Shown here: in pieces, positions 36,375 through 49,500 of the stretch
Layout: the number at the start of each line of letters is the position of its first letter
Position numbering within the stretch: position 1 is the stretch's first letter
From: Sapria himalayana
Taxonomy: Eukaryota; Streptophyta; Magnoliopsida; Malpighiales; Rafflesiaceae
DNA length: 64,000 bases
Assembly: GCA_029783825.1 (NCBI GenBank)
Contig: JAREIK010002435.1
Location: forward strand, 1 to 64,000
Reading direction: 5' to 3'
Translations under genes and position numbers: made by a program
The notes under the pieces: generated by a model
Database searches by the model: none
Seen by the model: the letters and a program-made list of their open reading frames with translations, nothing else
Told to the model about the DNA's origin: nothing

Positions 36375-39300
36375 ACCACGTGGAACTTTTCCATGTGCTA
36401 GTGGCAGTCTAGAATGCACCATGTGCATGTGTGCAGTAGTGTTAATGTGTATGTAGTGTGACACAAATAAGGTGTCATTGTGGCATGTGCCATGTGATAG
36501 TGTGCACAATGGATGTGTGTGTGGAAAGGTAGTGGGCAGTTATATGCATATAGTGTGGCATGCTTTGTGAGGCGGTGTGGGCAATGATTGCATGTAGTGT
36601 GTTATGGTAGTGTGCAAAATGAATATATCATTTATCAACTACTTATAAACTTGTTAAATCACATTTTAATCACTCATCTAATATATATATATATATAAAT
36701 ATATCAATAAGTATAGAAGATCATGGAAAATATTAAATAGCTGAAAAAAATGGGTCTAACCATCAAAATCATGGAGCTTCTTGATGATAGTTTTGGAAGA
36801 TAACTTTGATTGTTTGATATTCTACAAAACAAGACATCATATTTAGAAAAATGAGATTGAGTTTAACAAGAACTTCTGAAAGTTGTAAAAAAAGTATTTT
36901 TGGAGTACATGAGCATGAAGATCAGGGTTCACTTCAGAAGACCATCCATTATCCAGATGGTCAGGATCAAAGAACTCAATGGTATCAAGAACATCAAATA
37001 ACTCATCAGAGGCATTATTAAGAGAGACAAAGTTGGTGAATCCCAAAGTTGATTTTTCTGCATCACCATCATCACCACTTCCTGGATCTTCAACTTTCAT
37101 ATAATTAATTTCAGTTTTAGGCAAGAAGACATGTCTTTGCATATTTCTTGATAAAAATTCAGAATGATAGTTCACTGACATTGCCCGAAACAACTCCCTC
37201 AATGCTGAAAAAGGTGTATTTAGTCAAAAAAAAAACAATGTGTGAGTGCAGAGAAATGAACCATTTTTGCTACCTGCTACCCTTTCAAGCATATGAATAG
37301 TTATGGAGCATGCTAATGACGGACGGATATATAGTTTCCAAAATCTCTAAATTAAAATCTCAATGAGTCCCATGTCATTTAAGTTAGATCCATTCTAATA
37401 CATTAATAGAAACTATCACACCAGGTAAAGCATGATTAGAAAAATGGTAGCTTGTATAAGCTCTTCTAATGCTTTCGTTACTCTTTAGGTTGTGTATGAT
37501 TGGATAGAATTGAAGGGGAGCATGATTTGATGATATTAAAATAATGTATGATTAATAATCTCATTTCGGATTTAAAAATCTTAATGAATTAGTATGGAAT
37601 ATACTTAGGCATAAATATTTAAAACATTTATTTTACACATTTATCAAACAATCTCTATAAATGAGAGATTTCCTAAGAGTTTATAGTAATTTATAAGTAA
37701 CTATCAATTATAATTGATATATTTTCAAATCCAATTTTTAAATTCTTGTGGAATTCTAATAATGGATGAATATGTTCATCCATTTGGTCTTCAATTTCAT
37801 GACTTATTCAAATGTTATAATAGTCATATTTTTGTTTCTAATAAGATATCACATCTTTATGCGATGACCAAAATCAGTCCAAACTCTAAAAAGTAAGTCT
37901 CGAATTCAAGATTTATCATGCATGATCTCTTCAATCTTTTGAAGTAAGACTGCCAAGATAATATTCTGGTACAATTTGTTTTCTTATTTAGCATTCATAT
38001 TGTAAATGCTTCCATATATTAGGATAAGATAAGATAGATATGGAAATTGCATTCACACCCAAGTACGCAAGGTTCTCACTTTAACAAGATAAATTAAAAA
38101 AGATAAGTATCTCACCAATTTTACCCGATAACTTTAAAGAAACTATGTCTGAAGAGAATATGTAATACAAAAATTTCTCAAGTGATAAATCATCTTAATA
38201 TATTATTCATTCATAAAAAAATTTAACTTCAAAGTTATTATGCAAACTAATATTAGTATTTATTTAATTACACAACACCTTTGTAAAAGATAATATATGC
38301 AATGAAAATAATATAAAAAAATACTTATATGCAATTTCTCATCCTTCTAATCCTACCACCCAAGGATTAGTAAATGTTAGTTAAAGCTAACACCCAATGT
38401 TGAGTCAATCATCTTTATATCTTAGTTCAATAGCATTTTCTTGTGAATTAAGGTGAAAGTAAAACATTAGGTTGAGATTTCTCTAAAGAAATACATTAGA
38501 ACTAAAGTTACAAAAAAAGGTTGCCAACATTACTTTTAAGGCATGCTCTAATGTAGTCCTTTTGTGGAGTATATTTTTTGTGAATCATATAATGATATTG
38601 AATAACTGCAAAGACAACCAAAATAGAGGTATCAAATTCACAAAATAAATGTTAAAAGTTTCCATGAAAATCAAAAATTTATTTATGCATTACTATAATA
38701 TAAGTTCCATCTTGTTCCCTTTGCCAATATCGCCGGATCAATAGATCTCTTGGTTCCATACCCCTACAAGTGGAGGGTCTAGTTAATTAACTAATTAAAA
38801 TCACACATTATACAAACAAAACTTGAGATTAAGAAAACCCATAAACATATACACATAGTACATTATGGTTTGAGATATAGCTAAAATAACAAATTAAATG
38901 CAAACTAAAAGCCCACTTTGTAAAGAAATAAAATTCAACCAAATGGATAATTAACATATTTAGTTAATGGTTGGTAATAACTTGAATTAATAAATAAATA
39001 AAATATTTTTATTTATTATCATTATAACTTATGAGTGTAAATATACTAAGTAAATAACTTTATAAATTTTATGGTGATTCTATCAAGCAAGATTATGTTG
39101 GTAGAGATATAGCTTGTGTTTTTTTAACTTTACAACTCATTAACACTAATTGTTCATTTAACCAAGGAAGCTATTCATTGTACAACTACTTGTGATTAAT
39201 ATTTGTGTTCCCATCAAGCTCCTTTACCATGGTGCCTTGGTAGAAACAGAAGTCCCATCAACTAGAAAAATATAGATCAGTTTTCTATCAAGAAGTTAAG

Positions 39301-39932
39301 AAAATTTTAGGAAGACAAAAAATTATAAAGAAGAACCTTACTCAAATCTCGAAGAACTTAAAAACATGAGAGTTTGGAAAATGGCTTCGCAAGTCCCATC
39401 AACAACACCAATAGCCATTATAGTATGATGATCATCCCAATGCTAGAAACAAAATTCTCACTTTGAAAGATGAAGCAAACAAGCTACGAACCATAGTTCT
39501 CGGAACTTAAACATACTCCACCATGATTACCCCAATCCTTTGCTTCCTTGAAAAGTCAGAACCCTATAATGTTTGGTGCTGTTACTTAGCATAATTTAAA
39601 CTCACAGCCACTTTTAAAACATGCTAGGAATTGTAAAAAAGGCTAGATATTGCCATTATAACAACCAAATATTTTCCATGGAGAGGGTGAAATCACATCA
39701 GATATCATTGCATTTGCATGAAATCTCGTGGAACATTCTACATATCTTTTATGGCTAATCCTCTTTGAAACACACAACCTAGAAGAAGAAACACTATGTA
39801 TCCAAGAAGAGTACAAATACATGGAAATGTTGTTCAAAACATACCTTAAGGGAGGCCATTTTTTTAAGTTCAAAACAATAAATACAACAAAATATTTTTT
39901 ATGACCACCCTTTTGTTAGCTAAGTAGCAATG

Positions 39933-40283
39933 TGAGATAGAGCGAGCAAGAGAGAGAGAGAGAGAGAGAGAGCAAGAGAGAGAGAGGCGAGAGAGTGGGA
40001 GAGAGTGGGAAAAGAGTATGAGAGAGAGAAGGCAAGAGAAAACAAGAGAGGGAGTGAAAGCATGCTAGAGAGAGAGAGAGAGAGAGCATGCTAGAGAGAC
40101 AGAGATAGTGAGAGAGCGAGAGAGATAGTGAGAGAGAGAGAGAGATAGTTAAAGATATATATATATATATAGTGAGAGAGAGAGAGAGGGATAGAGAGTG
40201 TGGGAGAGAGAGAGAGAGGGAGGGATAGAGAGAGAGAGAGAGGTAGAGAGAGAGGGGGGGAGGGAGGGGAGAGAGAGAGATAG
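39933..40283. repeat. GA-rich (AGAGAG)n polypurine tract
   Basis: About 350 bp almost entirely of GAGAGA, with short (AT)n and GGGGAGGG interruptions. It lies just beyond the NUP93 stop codon and before the START-domain exons of the EDR2-like relic. The minus-strand ORF across it (40091-40357) is a leucine-serine string from the repeat. Confidence 0.93.
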
Positions 40284-40322
40284 AAAAAATAGGTTATAAA
40301 ATAATCAATAGCTAAAAAATTT

Positions 40323-41796
40323 TCACAAACTCTGAGCAACCTTGTCATATAAATCATGAGGCCAATTCTGGCTCAAATTGTTTGAAAGGAACATCTCAAT
40401 CTTGTCTCTGACAGCTTTAGGTGATCCATCAGAATCGATGACACTGTTGAGATATATAAGAGTAATTTTCATAAGGTTAAGCATGCATGCTTGAGCATGA
40501 AGAGACAACACATCATTCTAATGCACATTACTGGCCACATCTACAATGGGAGGATCAAAGGGAAGAAATGGCAATCTAGTTACTTCTCTCAAAGCATATG
40601 CATGACGTCCTAATTTTTCCAACTTGTACACCGAGAGCATTGCCTCCAACTACCTCAGCATAGTTTCTTGCTCTAAAATAAGTTCCCTCTCCTGGGTACT
40701 TGCATCAGGATAATACTTGTTAGTCTCCAAAATCTCATTTCTAGACTGAATAAGACCAGCAACCCAGCTCTCACTATCAAGTCTGCCATGTGTTAGGGCA
40801 CAATTTGCTTTAGAAAGGCACATTTTAGTAGCATCTAGTGCCAAAAAGAATGCTCCAACTCTCTTCAAAATTTCAATAGATTTGTCATAAAAACTAGCTT
40901 GTTACTGCTGGTGCACAGCTTCAAGAAGAAACTTTTGCCTTGAACTAAATTCAGGCAAAAACCATACCAGTTCACCTTCCTCGCTAGCACCTCTCGGACC
41001 AAGTAAAAGATAAACACCACCATCCCGCAACGACAACTTAGAAAGTAGTTGCTTAAACATCAAACCTCTCTTTCTTTTCTGATCCATGGTACCTCTTTCA
41101 ATGCCATTTCATGATCCCCATTACGTAAAAATCCAGCACCATATCACTTGATTAGGCTTGAGGCCTTTGCATGAGCATCCATCACTCCTATTTTCTTTAC
41201 AATTCCTACACCCTCAGAAAGAACTCCACAGTCAACCAACACAATTGATATGTGGACAACATCGATATTATATCCCTCATCTTCAGCTTCTTTGGAAAAA
41301 TAGATGACATTGGACCATAACAATATGCTTAGAAGTAGCACATATGGGTAGACTAGAGGGTCCTTGCCATTTTTGGTCTAGTATGAAGGCTTGAATTTGT
41401 TTAAATAAGCCTACATGTCTTCCAAGCTATATGGTATGTGTCTTTCATGTAAGGCAGTGGCTGAAGATCCACTAAGAGGATCTTGATTTGCTGATAATTT
41501 GACCCACAAAAATCTTTTATACTATTGAATAATGTTGGTAGATCTCTCGGTAAATGATCAATTAGACGGTGACAACCAGATAATAGATCATAGAGCAATA
41601 ATTTTTTTTATCTCATGATATTCATCCTGCCAAGTCCATTACTCTCAGCAACTTTTCACATTCTCTTGAAGCAGAAATTGCTGCATGAACCATGCTCCCA
41701 ATGTTAATCCATTTTGTTAGCAGTGGAGCAAATTGTTGGGAAGCACGAGATGACTATGCTACATTTCTTGCTTCATCAAGCAAAATATATCTGCTG
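40323..41796 (-). pseudogene. NUP93: Captured C-terminal half of nucleoporin NUP93 (Nic96 family), intron-less and broken
   Basis: NUP93 is a scaffold nucleoporin of the inner ring of the nuclear pore. Minus-strand pieces run in order: QQIYF (41796-41782), ASQQFAPLLTKWI, SRECEKLLRV, RDLPTLFNSIKDF, TKNGKDPLVYPYVLLLS (about 41335-41385), EDEGYNIDVVHISIVLVD (about 41229-41285), GLMFKQLLSKLSLRDGGVY (about 41010-41070), KRVGAFFLALDATKMCLSK, ETNKYYPDASTQERE, ALREVTRLPFLPFDP, and NWPHDLYDKVAQSL with a stop near 40323, the natural end of the protein. About 1.47 kb covers nearly 400 residues with no visible introns, so it looks like a cDNA copy. It has at least five stops or frameshifts and a deletion of about 20 residues before the FKQLL block. 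Its left neighbour is a GA-rich tract; its right end is fused to an EDR2-like exon. Confidence 0.85.
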
Positions 41797-42249
41797 TCAG
41801 GTCGTGTTGATTTGGGCACTTTTTTAATACAGCACTCAGTAGAGAACGAATCCATCTAGCAGCATCTTCAGAACTATTAGCTCCCAACTACATAGAATGA
41901 TGGTAATTATAGTTATAGGGATGAAGAAGACCTGTATAGCATAAAAATGATTCATACCTTAAGCTGATCATGATGATTTAAGGTATCATTTAGCGTGAAG
42001 ATGAAGAATACATATAAATTGAAGATTAGGATGAGAATCAACAAACAGGTAGAAAACTATCAAGGAGTTTGGAGAGAGATGAATTAGTACTTGCATGTGC
42101 TTACTTTTCTATTAGTGGTTGCTCTGCCATTATCAGTGACATGGATGCATGCATCTATTATTGCACTTCTAACTAGTTCCTTATATGAAGCTTTGATTAG
42201 GCATGTCAAAGAACATAAAAATGCACCCTAAACCATGAAGTCATGAATC

Positions 42250-44140
42250 TGAGAAGAAGACATTTAATTTATAGTAAAATTCATAATGTCATCCAAACTG
42301 TCATATAGATTTAAGCATTTAACAAGCATAATTACCAAATTCTTTGAAAACTCTATTGACTTGAAACATGGAGATTATTCTTTTCACAAAGATAAGAAAA
42401 ATTGTTTAAGTATTTGAATGCCAAGCCCTACCATTTTTATATATCAAGAAAACTCAAATAAAAAAATGGAAGTAAATATATAGAAAAAAAGAGACAAATT
42501 AAAAAATAAAATAAAAATTATAAAATTTATTAATTTAAAATTAAAAAAAGTAAATACATTTTTAGTTAACCAGAAATGAAATTATTTCATAAATAAAATA
42601 AATGTATGGTTAATAATTATTAAAATTATAATATTTATTTTTTGTAATATTATTAATTAATTAATGAAATTAATTTCATAATAAAAAATTTATGAATGGC
42701 TATAAAAATGAAGAAACAAAATATTACTAATAACCATGAAAACTGATAATTAGTAATTAAATTTTGATATTAGTTCATAAATTTAAAAACATATTATTTA
42801 ATATAACCATAAATAAATTATATAAATGTATAACTATACAAAATTTAACATTTCATATTATTTATAGTTTATGGATAAATTTATAATATTATTTCATAAA
42901 TAAAAATAATAATATGATATTATAAAAAAGTATTTCATATATATATATATATATATATATTAGTTATAAATTTTTAATAATTAATATTAATTTTAATGAA
43001 TATAATATGAAATAATTTTAAAGCATAAAATTTCATATTATTTGATATAATTTATAATTATTAAAATTCCAAAATTACCTAAAGTGAGAAAATCATTAAA
43101 AAAAGTTATATTTATTATTTTAATAAAAATGGAATATTAAAAATCTAATAGTAAAAATCTTACTCAAATGTTTAATTCTTATAATTTTTAGCAAGGAGAA
43201 AAAATAAAACATGGATTAAATCTGCTTAGAGGCAAATTTAATTTTTTTAGGACAAATAAATATTATAAATGGTTTAAATAACTCTTTTTAAAAACTATAA
43301 AGATACTTCAAGTGTTTTTTTAATAACCACATGGTGATATTTTTTTAAAGCATAAATTCTTATGTAATTAAAATATCTATGTATTTATCTTTAACAATCA
43401 ATTTATTTTCATTTAAATTTTATAAAAAATTTGAAAATTTATTTTATAATTCAAAAATTTTAAATCTTATATAAATTATTTTTTTAAAAGTTTCCTATAA
43501 TCATAAAAAATATTATTTTTAGCTTTAAATAATATAAATATTTACTTGTTTATTCATTAATTCAGATATTTTTATAAATATTTTTTATTTAATCTCACAT
43601 TTAATTATTTTAGCTTTTTATTAGCAGAAATTTTTATGTACTATAATTTATTTATTAAGACATCTTAAAAAATGAATATAATTAAAGAATTAATTATTTA
43701 ATGTTTTTTTAATACAAAAATTTTAATTTCATAATTAAAAATTTTAGAAAAATTTTGCGTATAATTTTTTTAAAATTTTATAATCATTAAAATAGTTATT
43801 TTAGAAATTATTAATATAATTTTTTATTCGAATTTATATATTTTAGAAAGTATTTATTTATAATATCATATTATTATAATTATATGAGGATAATGTGTCT
43901 TTTAAGGATCGCTCATCCCTAGACCATGCAAAACATTTAATATACAAAATTACATCAAATATTAAAACAAATAATATATAAAAATTAAAAAAAATCAGTA
44001 TAGACTAGCTACGTAAATAATCTCCAAGCCAAAAAGCTAGTGAAAATTTCCTAGCTAAATGCATATATGTTGTGACAATTTTTATCTAAGGACATATCAC
44101 TTGAAATTAATAAAAAATTATAAAAAGAAATTTTGACATA
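42250..44140. other. AT-rich interior of CACTA-2, no gene seen
   Basis: Extremely AT-rich sequence with an (AT)n run at about 42937-42960. No coding pattern is visible on either strand. Confidence 0.6.
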
Positions 44141-44146
44141 ATTATT

Positions 44147-44424
44147 TAGTGATGGATTTTGTCTCGATCTAATTAGCTAGGGAAAATCCACTGCTAAATA
44201 CGTTAATAAAATTGACGTCATATTTTGCATGAAAATCTAAAACAATATTAAATAGAGAATTTTTTTATAAAAAATTTCCATCTCTAATTGGTCACAATTC
44301 CATCACAAATTTATGATTCAATGTAAAATCTAACTCTTGCTATTCACTAGTTAATCCCTCGCAAATTAGATATGAATTTTTTCCTAGCTAAGTTTTCATT
44401 GCGAAACAGATAATTTGGTATAGT
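44147..44424 (-). mobile_element. Right subterminal region and inverted terminus of CACTA-2
   Basis: Contains TTTAGTGATGGATTTTGTC and TTAGCTAGGGAAAATCC motifs near 44147-44200 and ends GATAATTTGGTATAGTG, the inverse of CACTATACCAAATTATC. This terminus matches the CACTA-1 terminus at 13 of 17 positions. It is followed immediately by array 4. Confidence 0.75.
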
Positions 44425-45939
44425 GTTATTGTTTTTATTATTCATATTCTTCTTATTCTTATTATTTTTATTATTCATCTTATTCTTCTTAATATTCTTA
44501 TTCTTCAAATTTTTTTATTCCACATATTCTTCTTATTTTTATTATTATTGTTATTCTTAATATTCTTATTATTTTTCTTACTCTCATTTTTCTTTTACTT
44601 CTTCTAAGTCTTCTAATTCTTCTTATTCTACTTATTCTTCAAATTCTTCTTATTCTTCTTATTTTCTTATTCTTCTTATTTTTCTTATTCTTCTTATTCT
44701 TATTCTTCTTTTTTTTTATTCTTCTTCTAATTTTTCTTTTTCTTTTTAATCTTTTTATTCTTCATTTTATTCTTTTTGTTCTTTTTATTTTTTTTGTTCT
44801 TTTTATTTTTTTTGTTCCTTTTCTTCTTATTCTTCTTTTTATTCTTTTTATTCTTTTCTTATTTTGATTATTATTATTCATCATATTCTTCTTATTTTTT
44901 TACTTTTTCTTCTTAATTTTTCTTATTCTTCTTATTTTAATAATTCTTCTTTTTAATCTTCTTCTTCTTATTCTTCATATTTTTGTTTTTCTTCTTATTT
45001 TCTTATTCTTATTATTCATTTAATTCTTCTTATTCTTCTAATTTTTATTATTCTTTTTATTCTTTTTATTCTTCTTAATCTTTCTATTTTACTTATTCTT
45101 CTTATACTTTTAATTTTTTATATTTTCTTATTCTTTTTATTTTTCATATTCTTATTATTTATCTTATTCTTATTATTAGTCTTTTTATTCTTATTCTTTT
45201 ATAATTTGTTTTATTATTATTATTATTATTATTCTATTTATTCTTCTTATTCATAGTATTCTTCTTATTTTTATTTTTTATTTATTTTTATTATTTTATT
45301 ATTTTATTATTTTTATTATTTTATTATTTTATTATTTTATTATTTTTATTATTTTATTATTCTTCATATTCTTTTTATTTTTCTTATTATTCTTATTCTT
45401 CTAATTCATTTTATTAAAATATTTTTATAGTTCTTCTTATTCTTCTTATTCTTATATTTTTGTTATTCTTGTTATTCTAATTATTCTTCTTATTATTTTT
45501 ATTATTCTCTTTCTTCTATTTCTTCTTATTCTCTTATTCTTCTTATTCTTCTTATTTTTCTTATTTTTCTTATTCTACATATCCATCATATTCTTCATAT
45601 CATTCTTATTCTTTTTTTATTCTTATTTTAGTATTATTATTATTATTATTATTCTTCCTATTCTTTTTATTCTACTTATTCTTCTTAATTTTCTTATTAT
45701 TTTTATTTTTATTAATTTTATTCTTCATATTCATCTTATTTTTTTTATTCTTTTATTAGTCTTCTTATAATTCTTATTCTTATTTTTCAACTTTTTCTTG
45801 TTACTCTTCTTATTTTTTTATTATCTTTTTTCTTCTTATTCTTCTTATTCTTTTTTTTATTCTTATTATTCTTCTAATTTTTCTTTTCCTTCTTATTCTT
45901 TTTTTTTTCTTTTCTTTCTTTTTATTCTTCTCCTCCTCC

Positions 45940-46500
45940 TCCTCTTCTTCTTCTTCTTCTCTTTCTTCTCTTTCTTCTCTTTCTTCTCTTTCTTCTCTTT
46001 CTTCTATTTCTTCTCTTTCTTCACTTGCTTCTCCTTCTTCACCTTCTTCTTCTTCTTCACCTTCTTCTCCTTCTTCTCATTATTCTCCTTCTTCTCCTTC
46101 TTCTCCTTCTTCTCCTTCTTCTCCTCTTCTCCTTCTTCTCCTTCTTCTCCTTCTTCTCCTTCTTCTCCTTCTTCTCCTTCTTCTCCTTCTTCTCCTTCTT
46201 CTCCTTCTTCTCCTTCTTCTCCTTCTTCTCCTTCTTCTCCTTCTTCTCCTTCTTCTCCTTCTTCTCCTTCTACTCCTTCTTCTTCTCCTTCTTCTCCTTC
46301 TTCTCCTTATTCTCCTTCTCCTCCTTCTACTCCTTCTCCTTATTCTCCTTCTTCTCCTTCTTCTCCTTCTTCTCCTTATACTCCTTCTTCCCTTCTTCTC
46401 CTTCTTCTCCTTCTTCTCCTTCTTCTCTTTCTTCTCTTTCTTCTCCTTCTTCTATTTCTTCTATTTCTTCTATGTCTACTCTTTCTTCTCTTTCTTCTTT
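45940..46500. repeat. Homogenised C-rich sub-array, unit CCTTCTTCT
   Basis: Here the 9-mer changes from TATTCTTCT to CTTTCTTCT (about 45958-46020) and then to CCTTCTTCT (about 46080-46270, roughly 20 nearly perfect units), before grading back. The period stays 9 bp. It marks a recent local amplification inside the older degenerate array. Confidence 0.9.
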
Positions 46501-49500
46501 TACTTCTTTTTTCTTTTTCTCCTTTTCTTTTTTTTTATTCTTAATATTCATATTTTCCTTTTCTTTTTATTTTTTTTATTCTTCTTATTCATATTATTCT
46601 TCATTTTGTTCATTTTCTTATTTTTATTCTTTCTCTTCTAATTCTTCTTACTCTTCTTATTCTTCAGGTTATTATTATTATTATTATTATTTTCTTCTTA
46701 TTATTCTTATTATTCTTTTTTATTTTTCTTATTCTTCTTTTAGTTCTTAATCTTTTAATAATTATTATTTTTTTATTCTTCTTATTTATTTTATTCTTTT
46801 TATTCTTCTTATTGTTCCTATTCTTCTTATTCTTGTAATTTTATTATTTATTTTTTTTCCTTCTTAGTTTTTTTATTATTCTTATTATTTTTATTTCATA
46901 TTCGTCTAATTTATCTTATTCTTCTTATTATTCTTATTATTATTTTTCTCCTTATTCAACTTTTTCTTCTTATTTTTTTTCTTTATTCTACTTTTTCTAC
47001 ATATTCTTATAATTCTTCTATTTTTTATTATTTTTTAATTCTTATAATTATTCTTATTTTTCGTATTTTTCTATTTTTTCTTATTCTTCTTATTTTTCCT
47101 ATTCTTTATATCCTTCCTATTCTTCTTATTTTTTTATTCTTCTTATGCTTTATATTCTTCTAATTCTTATTATTTTTCTAATTCTACGTATTCTTATTAT
47201 TTTTAGTATTTTACTTATTCTTCTTATTTCTTCTTTTTATTTTTTTTAATTCTTCTTATTTTTCTTATTCTTCTAATTTTTCTTTATCTTCATATTCATT
47301 TTATTCTTCTTATTCTTCTTATTATTCTTATTCTTATTATTCATTTTATTTTTATTATTCGTATTTTCTTATTATTCTTATTATTCTTATTATTTTTATT
47401 CTTTCTATTATTATTATTATTCTTATTCTTCTCATACTTCATATTCTTCTTATTCTTCTTATTCTTCTTATTCTTCTTATTGTTCATATTCTTCTTATTC
47501 TTCGTAAACTTTCTATTTTTCTTATTCTTCTTTTTTTTTAATCTTCTTATTCTTATGATTCTACTTATTCTTTTTATTTACTTATTATTCTTATTTTTCT
47601 GATTGTTATTATTATTCATATTATTCTTATTATTCATATTATTCATATTATTCTTATTATTCTTATTATTCTTATTCTTATTCTTTATTTTTTGTATTCT
47701 ACTTATTCTTATTATTATTCATATTCTATTTATTCTTCTTATTCTTAATATTCTTCTTATTTTTATTATTTTTCTTATTCTTCCTATTCTCCTTATTCTT
47801 TTTATTCTTATTATTTATATTCTTTTTATTATTCTTATTCTTGTTATTCTTATTATTCTTAATATTCTTCTTTTTTTTATTATTATTATCTTTCTTTTAA
47901 TTCTTCTTATTCTACTTATTCTTCTTATTCTTTTTATTATTCTTATCTTTTTTTTTTATACAGATCCTTCCTATTCTTCATATCTTTCTATTCTTTTTAT
48001 TTTATTAATTTTTTTATTCTTATTATTCTTATTGTTCATCTTATTTTATTTATTATACATATTCTTCTTATTTTTCTTATTATTATTATTATTTTAATTT
48101 TAATTTTTATTCTTCTTATTTATCTTATTCTTTTTTTATTCTTCTCATACTTCTTATTCTTATATTTCATCTTTTTTTTCTTACTTTTCTTATTCTTTTT
48201 ATTATCTTTATTCTTCTTATTGTTCTTATTCTTCTTTTTCTAATTTTTATTTTTATTCTTCTCATTCTTCTAATTTTTCTATTTCTTATTATTCTTATTT
48301 TTATTTATTTTCTTCTTTTGATTTTTTTCTTTTCTTCTTTCTTCTTTTCTTCTTTTTATTCTTATTATTAATATTCTGCTTTTTATTTTTATTCTTCTTA
48401 TACTTTTATTATTATTATTATTATTATTATTTTTTTTACATTTTTTGCTTTTCTTCTCTCTTCTTATTCTCCCTACTCTTCTTATTCTCCTCACTCTTCT
48501 TATTCTTCATATTATTATTATTATTATTTTTATTTTTATTCTTTTTTTAATTTTCTTATTCTTTTTATTATTCTTTTACTCCTTATTCATGTAATAATTT
48601 TTATTTTTCATACTTTTTAATCTTTTTATTCTTCTTATTCTTTGTATTTTTTTATTCTTCTAATTCTACTTATACTTTTTTTATTCTTGTTATTATTGTT
48701 ATTCCTTATTCTTCTATTTATTTTATTGTTATTATTCTTATTAGTCTTTTTCTCCTTCTTCATCTTTTTCTTTTTATTTTTTTTATTCTACTTGTTCTAA
48801 TTATTCTTCTTTTTCTTTTTATTCTACTATTTTTTATCCTTCTAATTCTTCTAATTATTCATGTTTTTATTATTCTTGTATTTACTCATTCTTATTATAT
48901 TTCCTATTCTTCATAACCATCCTATTCTTCTTATTTTTTTTATTCATCTTATACATAATATTATTTATATTGTTCTTATTTTTATTATTATTCTTTTTCT
49001 TCTTATTTTTATTGTTCTTATTATTCTTTTTTTTTCATCTTATTCTTCTTAGTCTTCTTATTCTTCTTATTCTTCTTATTTTTATTAATTTATTATTCTT
49101 TTTATTCTTCTTATTCTTTTTATTCGTCTTATTCTTCTTATTATTTTTATTTTATTTTTATTCTTATTCTTCATATTCTTCTTATACTTCTTATTATTCG
49201 AATTATTCTATTCTTCTTATTCTTCCTATTCTTCATATCCTTTCTATTCTTCTTATTCTTCTTTTTTTCTTATTCTTATTATTCTTATTAATCTTATTAA
49301 TCTTATTAATCTTATTATTCTTTTTATTCTAATTATTCTTCTTATTTTTCTGATTATTATTATTATTGTTATTCTTCTTATTTGTCTTTTTCTTCTTATT
49401 CTTTTTTTATTCTTCTAATTCTTCTAATTATTCTTATTCATCTTTTTTTTCTAATTCTTCTTATTCTTTTTTTATCTTTATTCTTCTTATTTTTCTTATT

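Larger units (their letters stand above)
36905..42200 (-). pseudogene. Captured multi-exon fragment of an EDR2-like (PH-START-DUF1336 family) gene
   Basis: EDR2-family proteins are plant lipid-binding PH-START proteins. Exons on the minus strand: ACIHVTDNGRATTNRK (ends 42105, donor GTAAGC), VFFIFTLNDTLNHHDQLK (42011-41958, donor GTATGA), LGANSSEDAARWIRSL (from 41887, acceptor TAG), DVISPSPWKIFGC (about 39660-39730), HWDDHHTIMAIGVVDG (39442-39342), WDFCFYQGTMVKELDG (39261 to about 39152), LPWGMEPRDLLIRRYW (joined across the intron, from 38763), PQKDYIRACLKS (about 38530-38570), and ITIHMLERVAALRELFRAM (37274, 69-bp intron, 37204), ending near 36910 after NNASDELFDV. Splice phases join the family sequence correctly. 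Stops, such as the TGA before WDFCF, show that it is dead. The C-terminal DUF1336 part and the N-terminal PH start are absent. A NUP93 piece interrupts it at about 41800. Confidence 0.82.
33090..44424. mobile_element. CACTA-2: gene-capturing (Pack-type) CACTA segment
   Basis: The right end (44408-44424) reads GATAATTTGGTATAGTG, a CACTA-type inverted terminus. On the complementary strand, GGATTAACTAGTGAATAGC follows at 67 bases in, matching GGATTAGCTAGGGAATAGC at 66 bases into CACTA-1. The left end, just after array 3, lacks a clean CACTA but shares TAGCTAGGAAAA..TTCAT and ATCCGTCGCTAAA motifs with the right end and with CACTA-1. Between the ends there is no transposase. There are minus-strand pieces of at least three host genes (TPP2, EDR2-like and NUP93). 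A 3-bp target duplication is not evident. An alternative reading is a 33-kb element from 11205 to 44424 with later insertions. Confidence 0.65.

Noticed and set aside
40091..40357. Leu/Ser-rich minus-strand ORF
   Set aside because: It is a translation of the GA-rich polypurine tract.
46327..46551. Lys/Glu-rich minus-strand ORF that looks like a charged coiled-coil protein
   Set aside because: It is simply the reverse strand of the CTTCTC-type array (GAAGAGG repeats); there is no non-repeat sequence around it.
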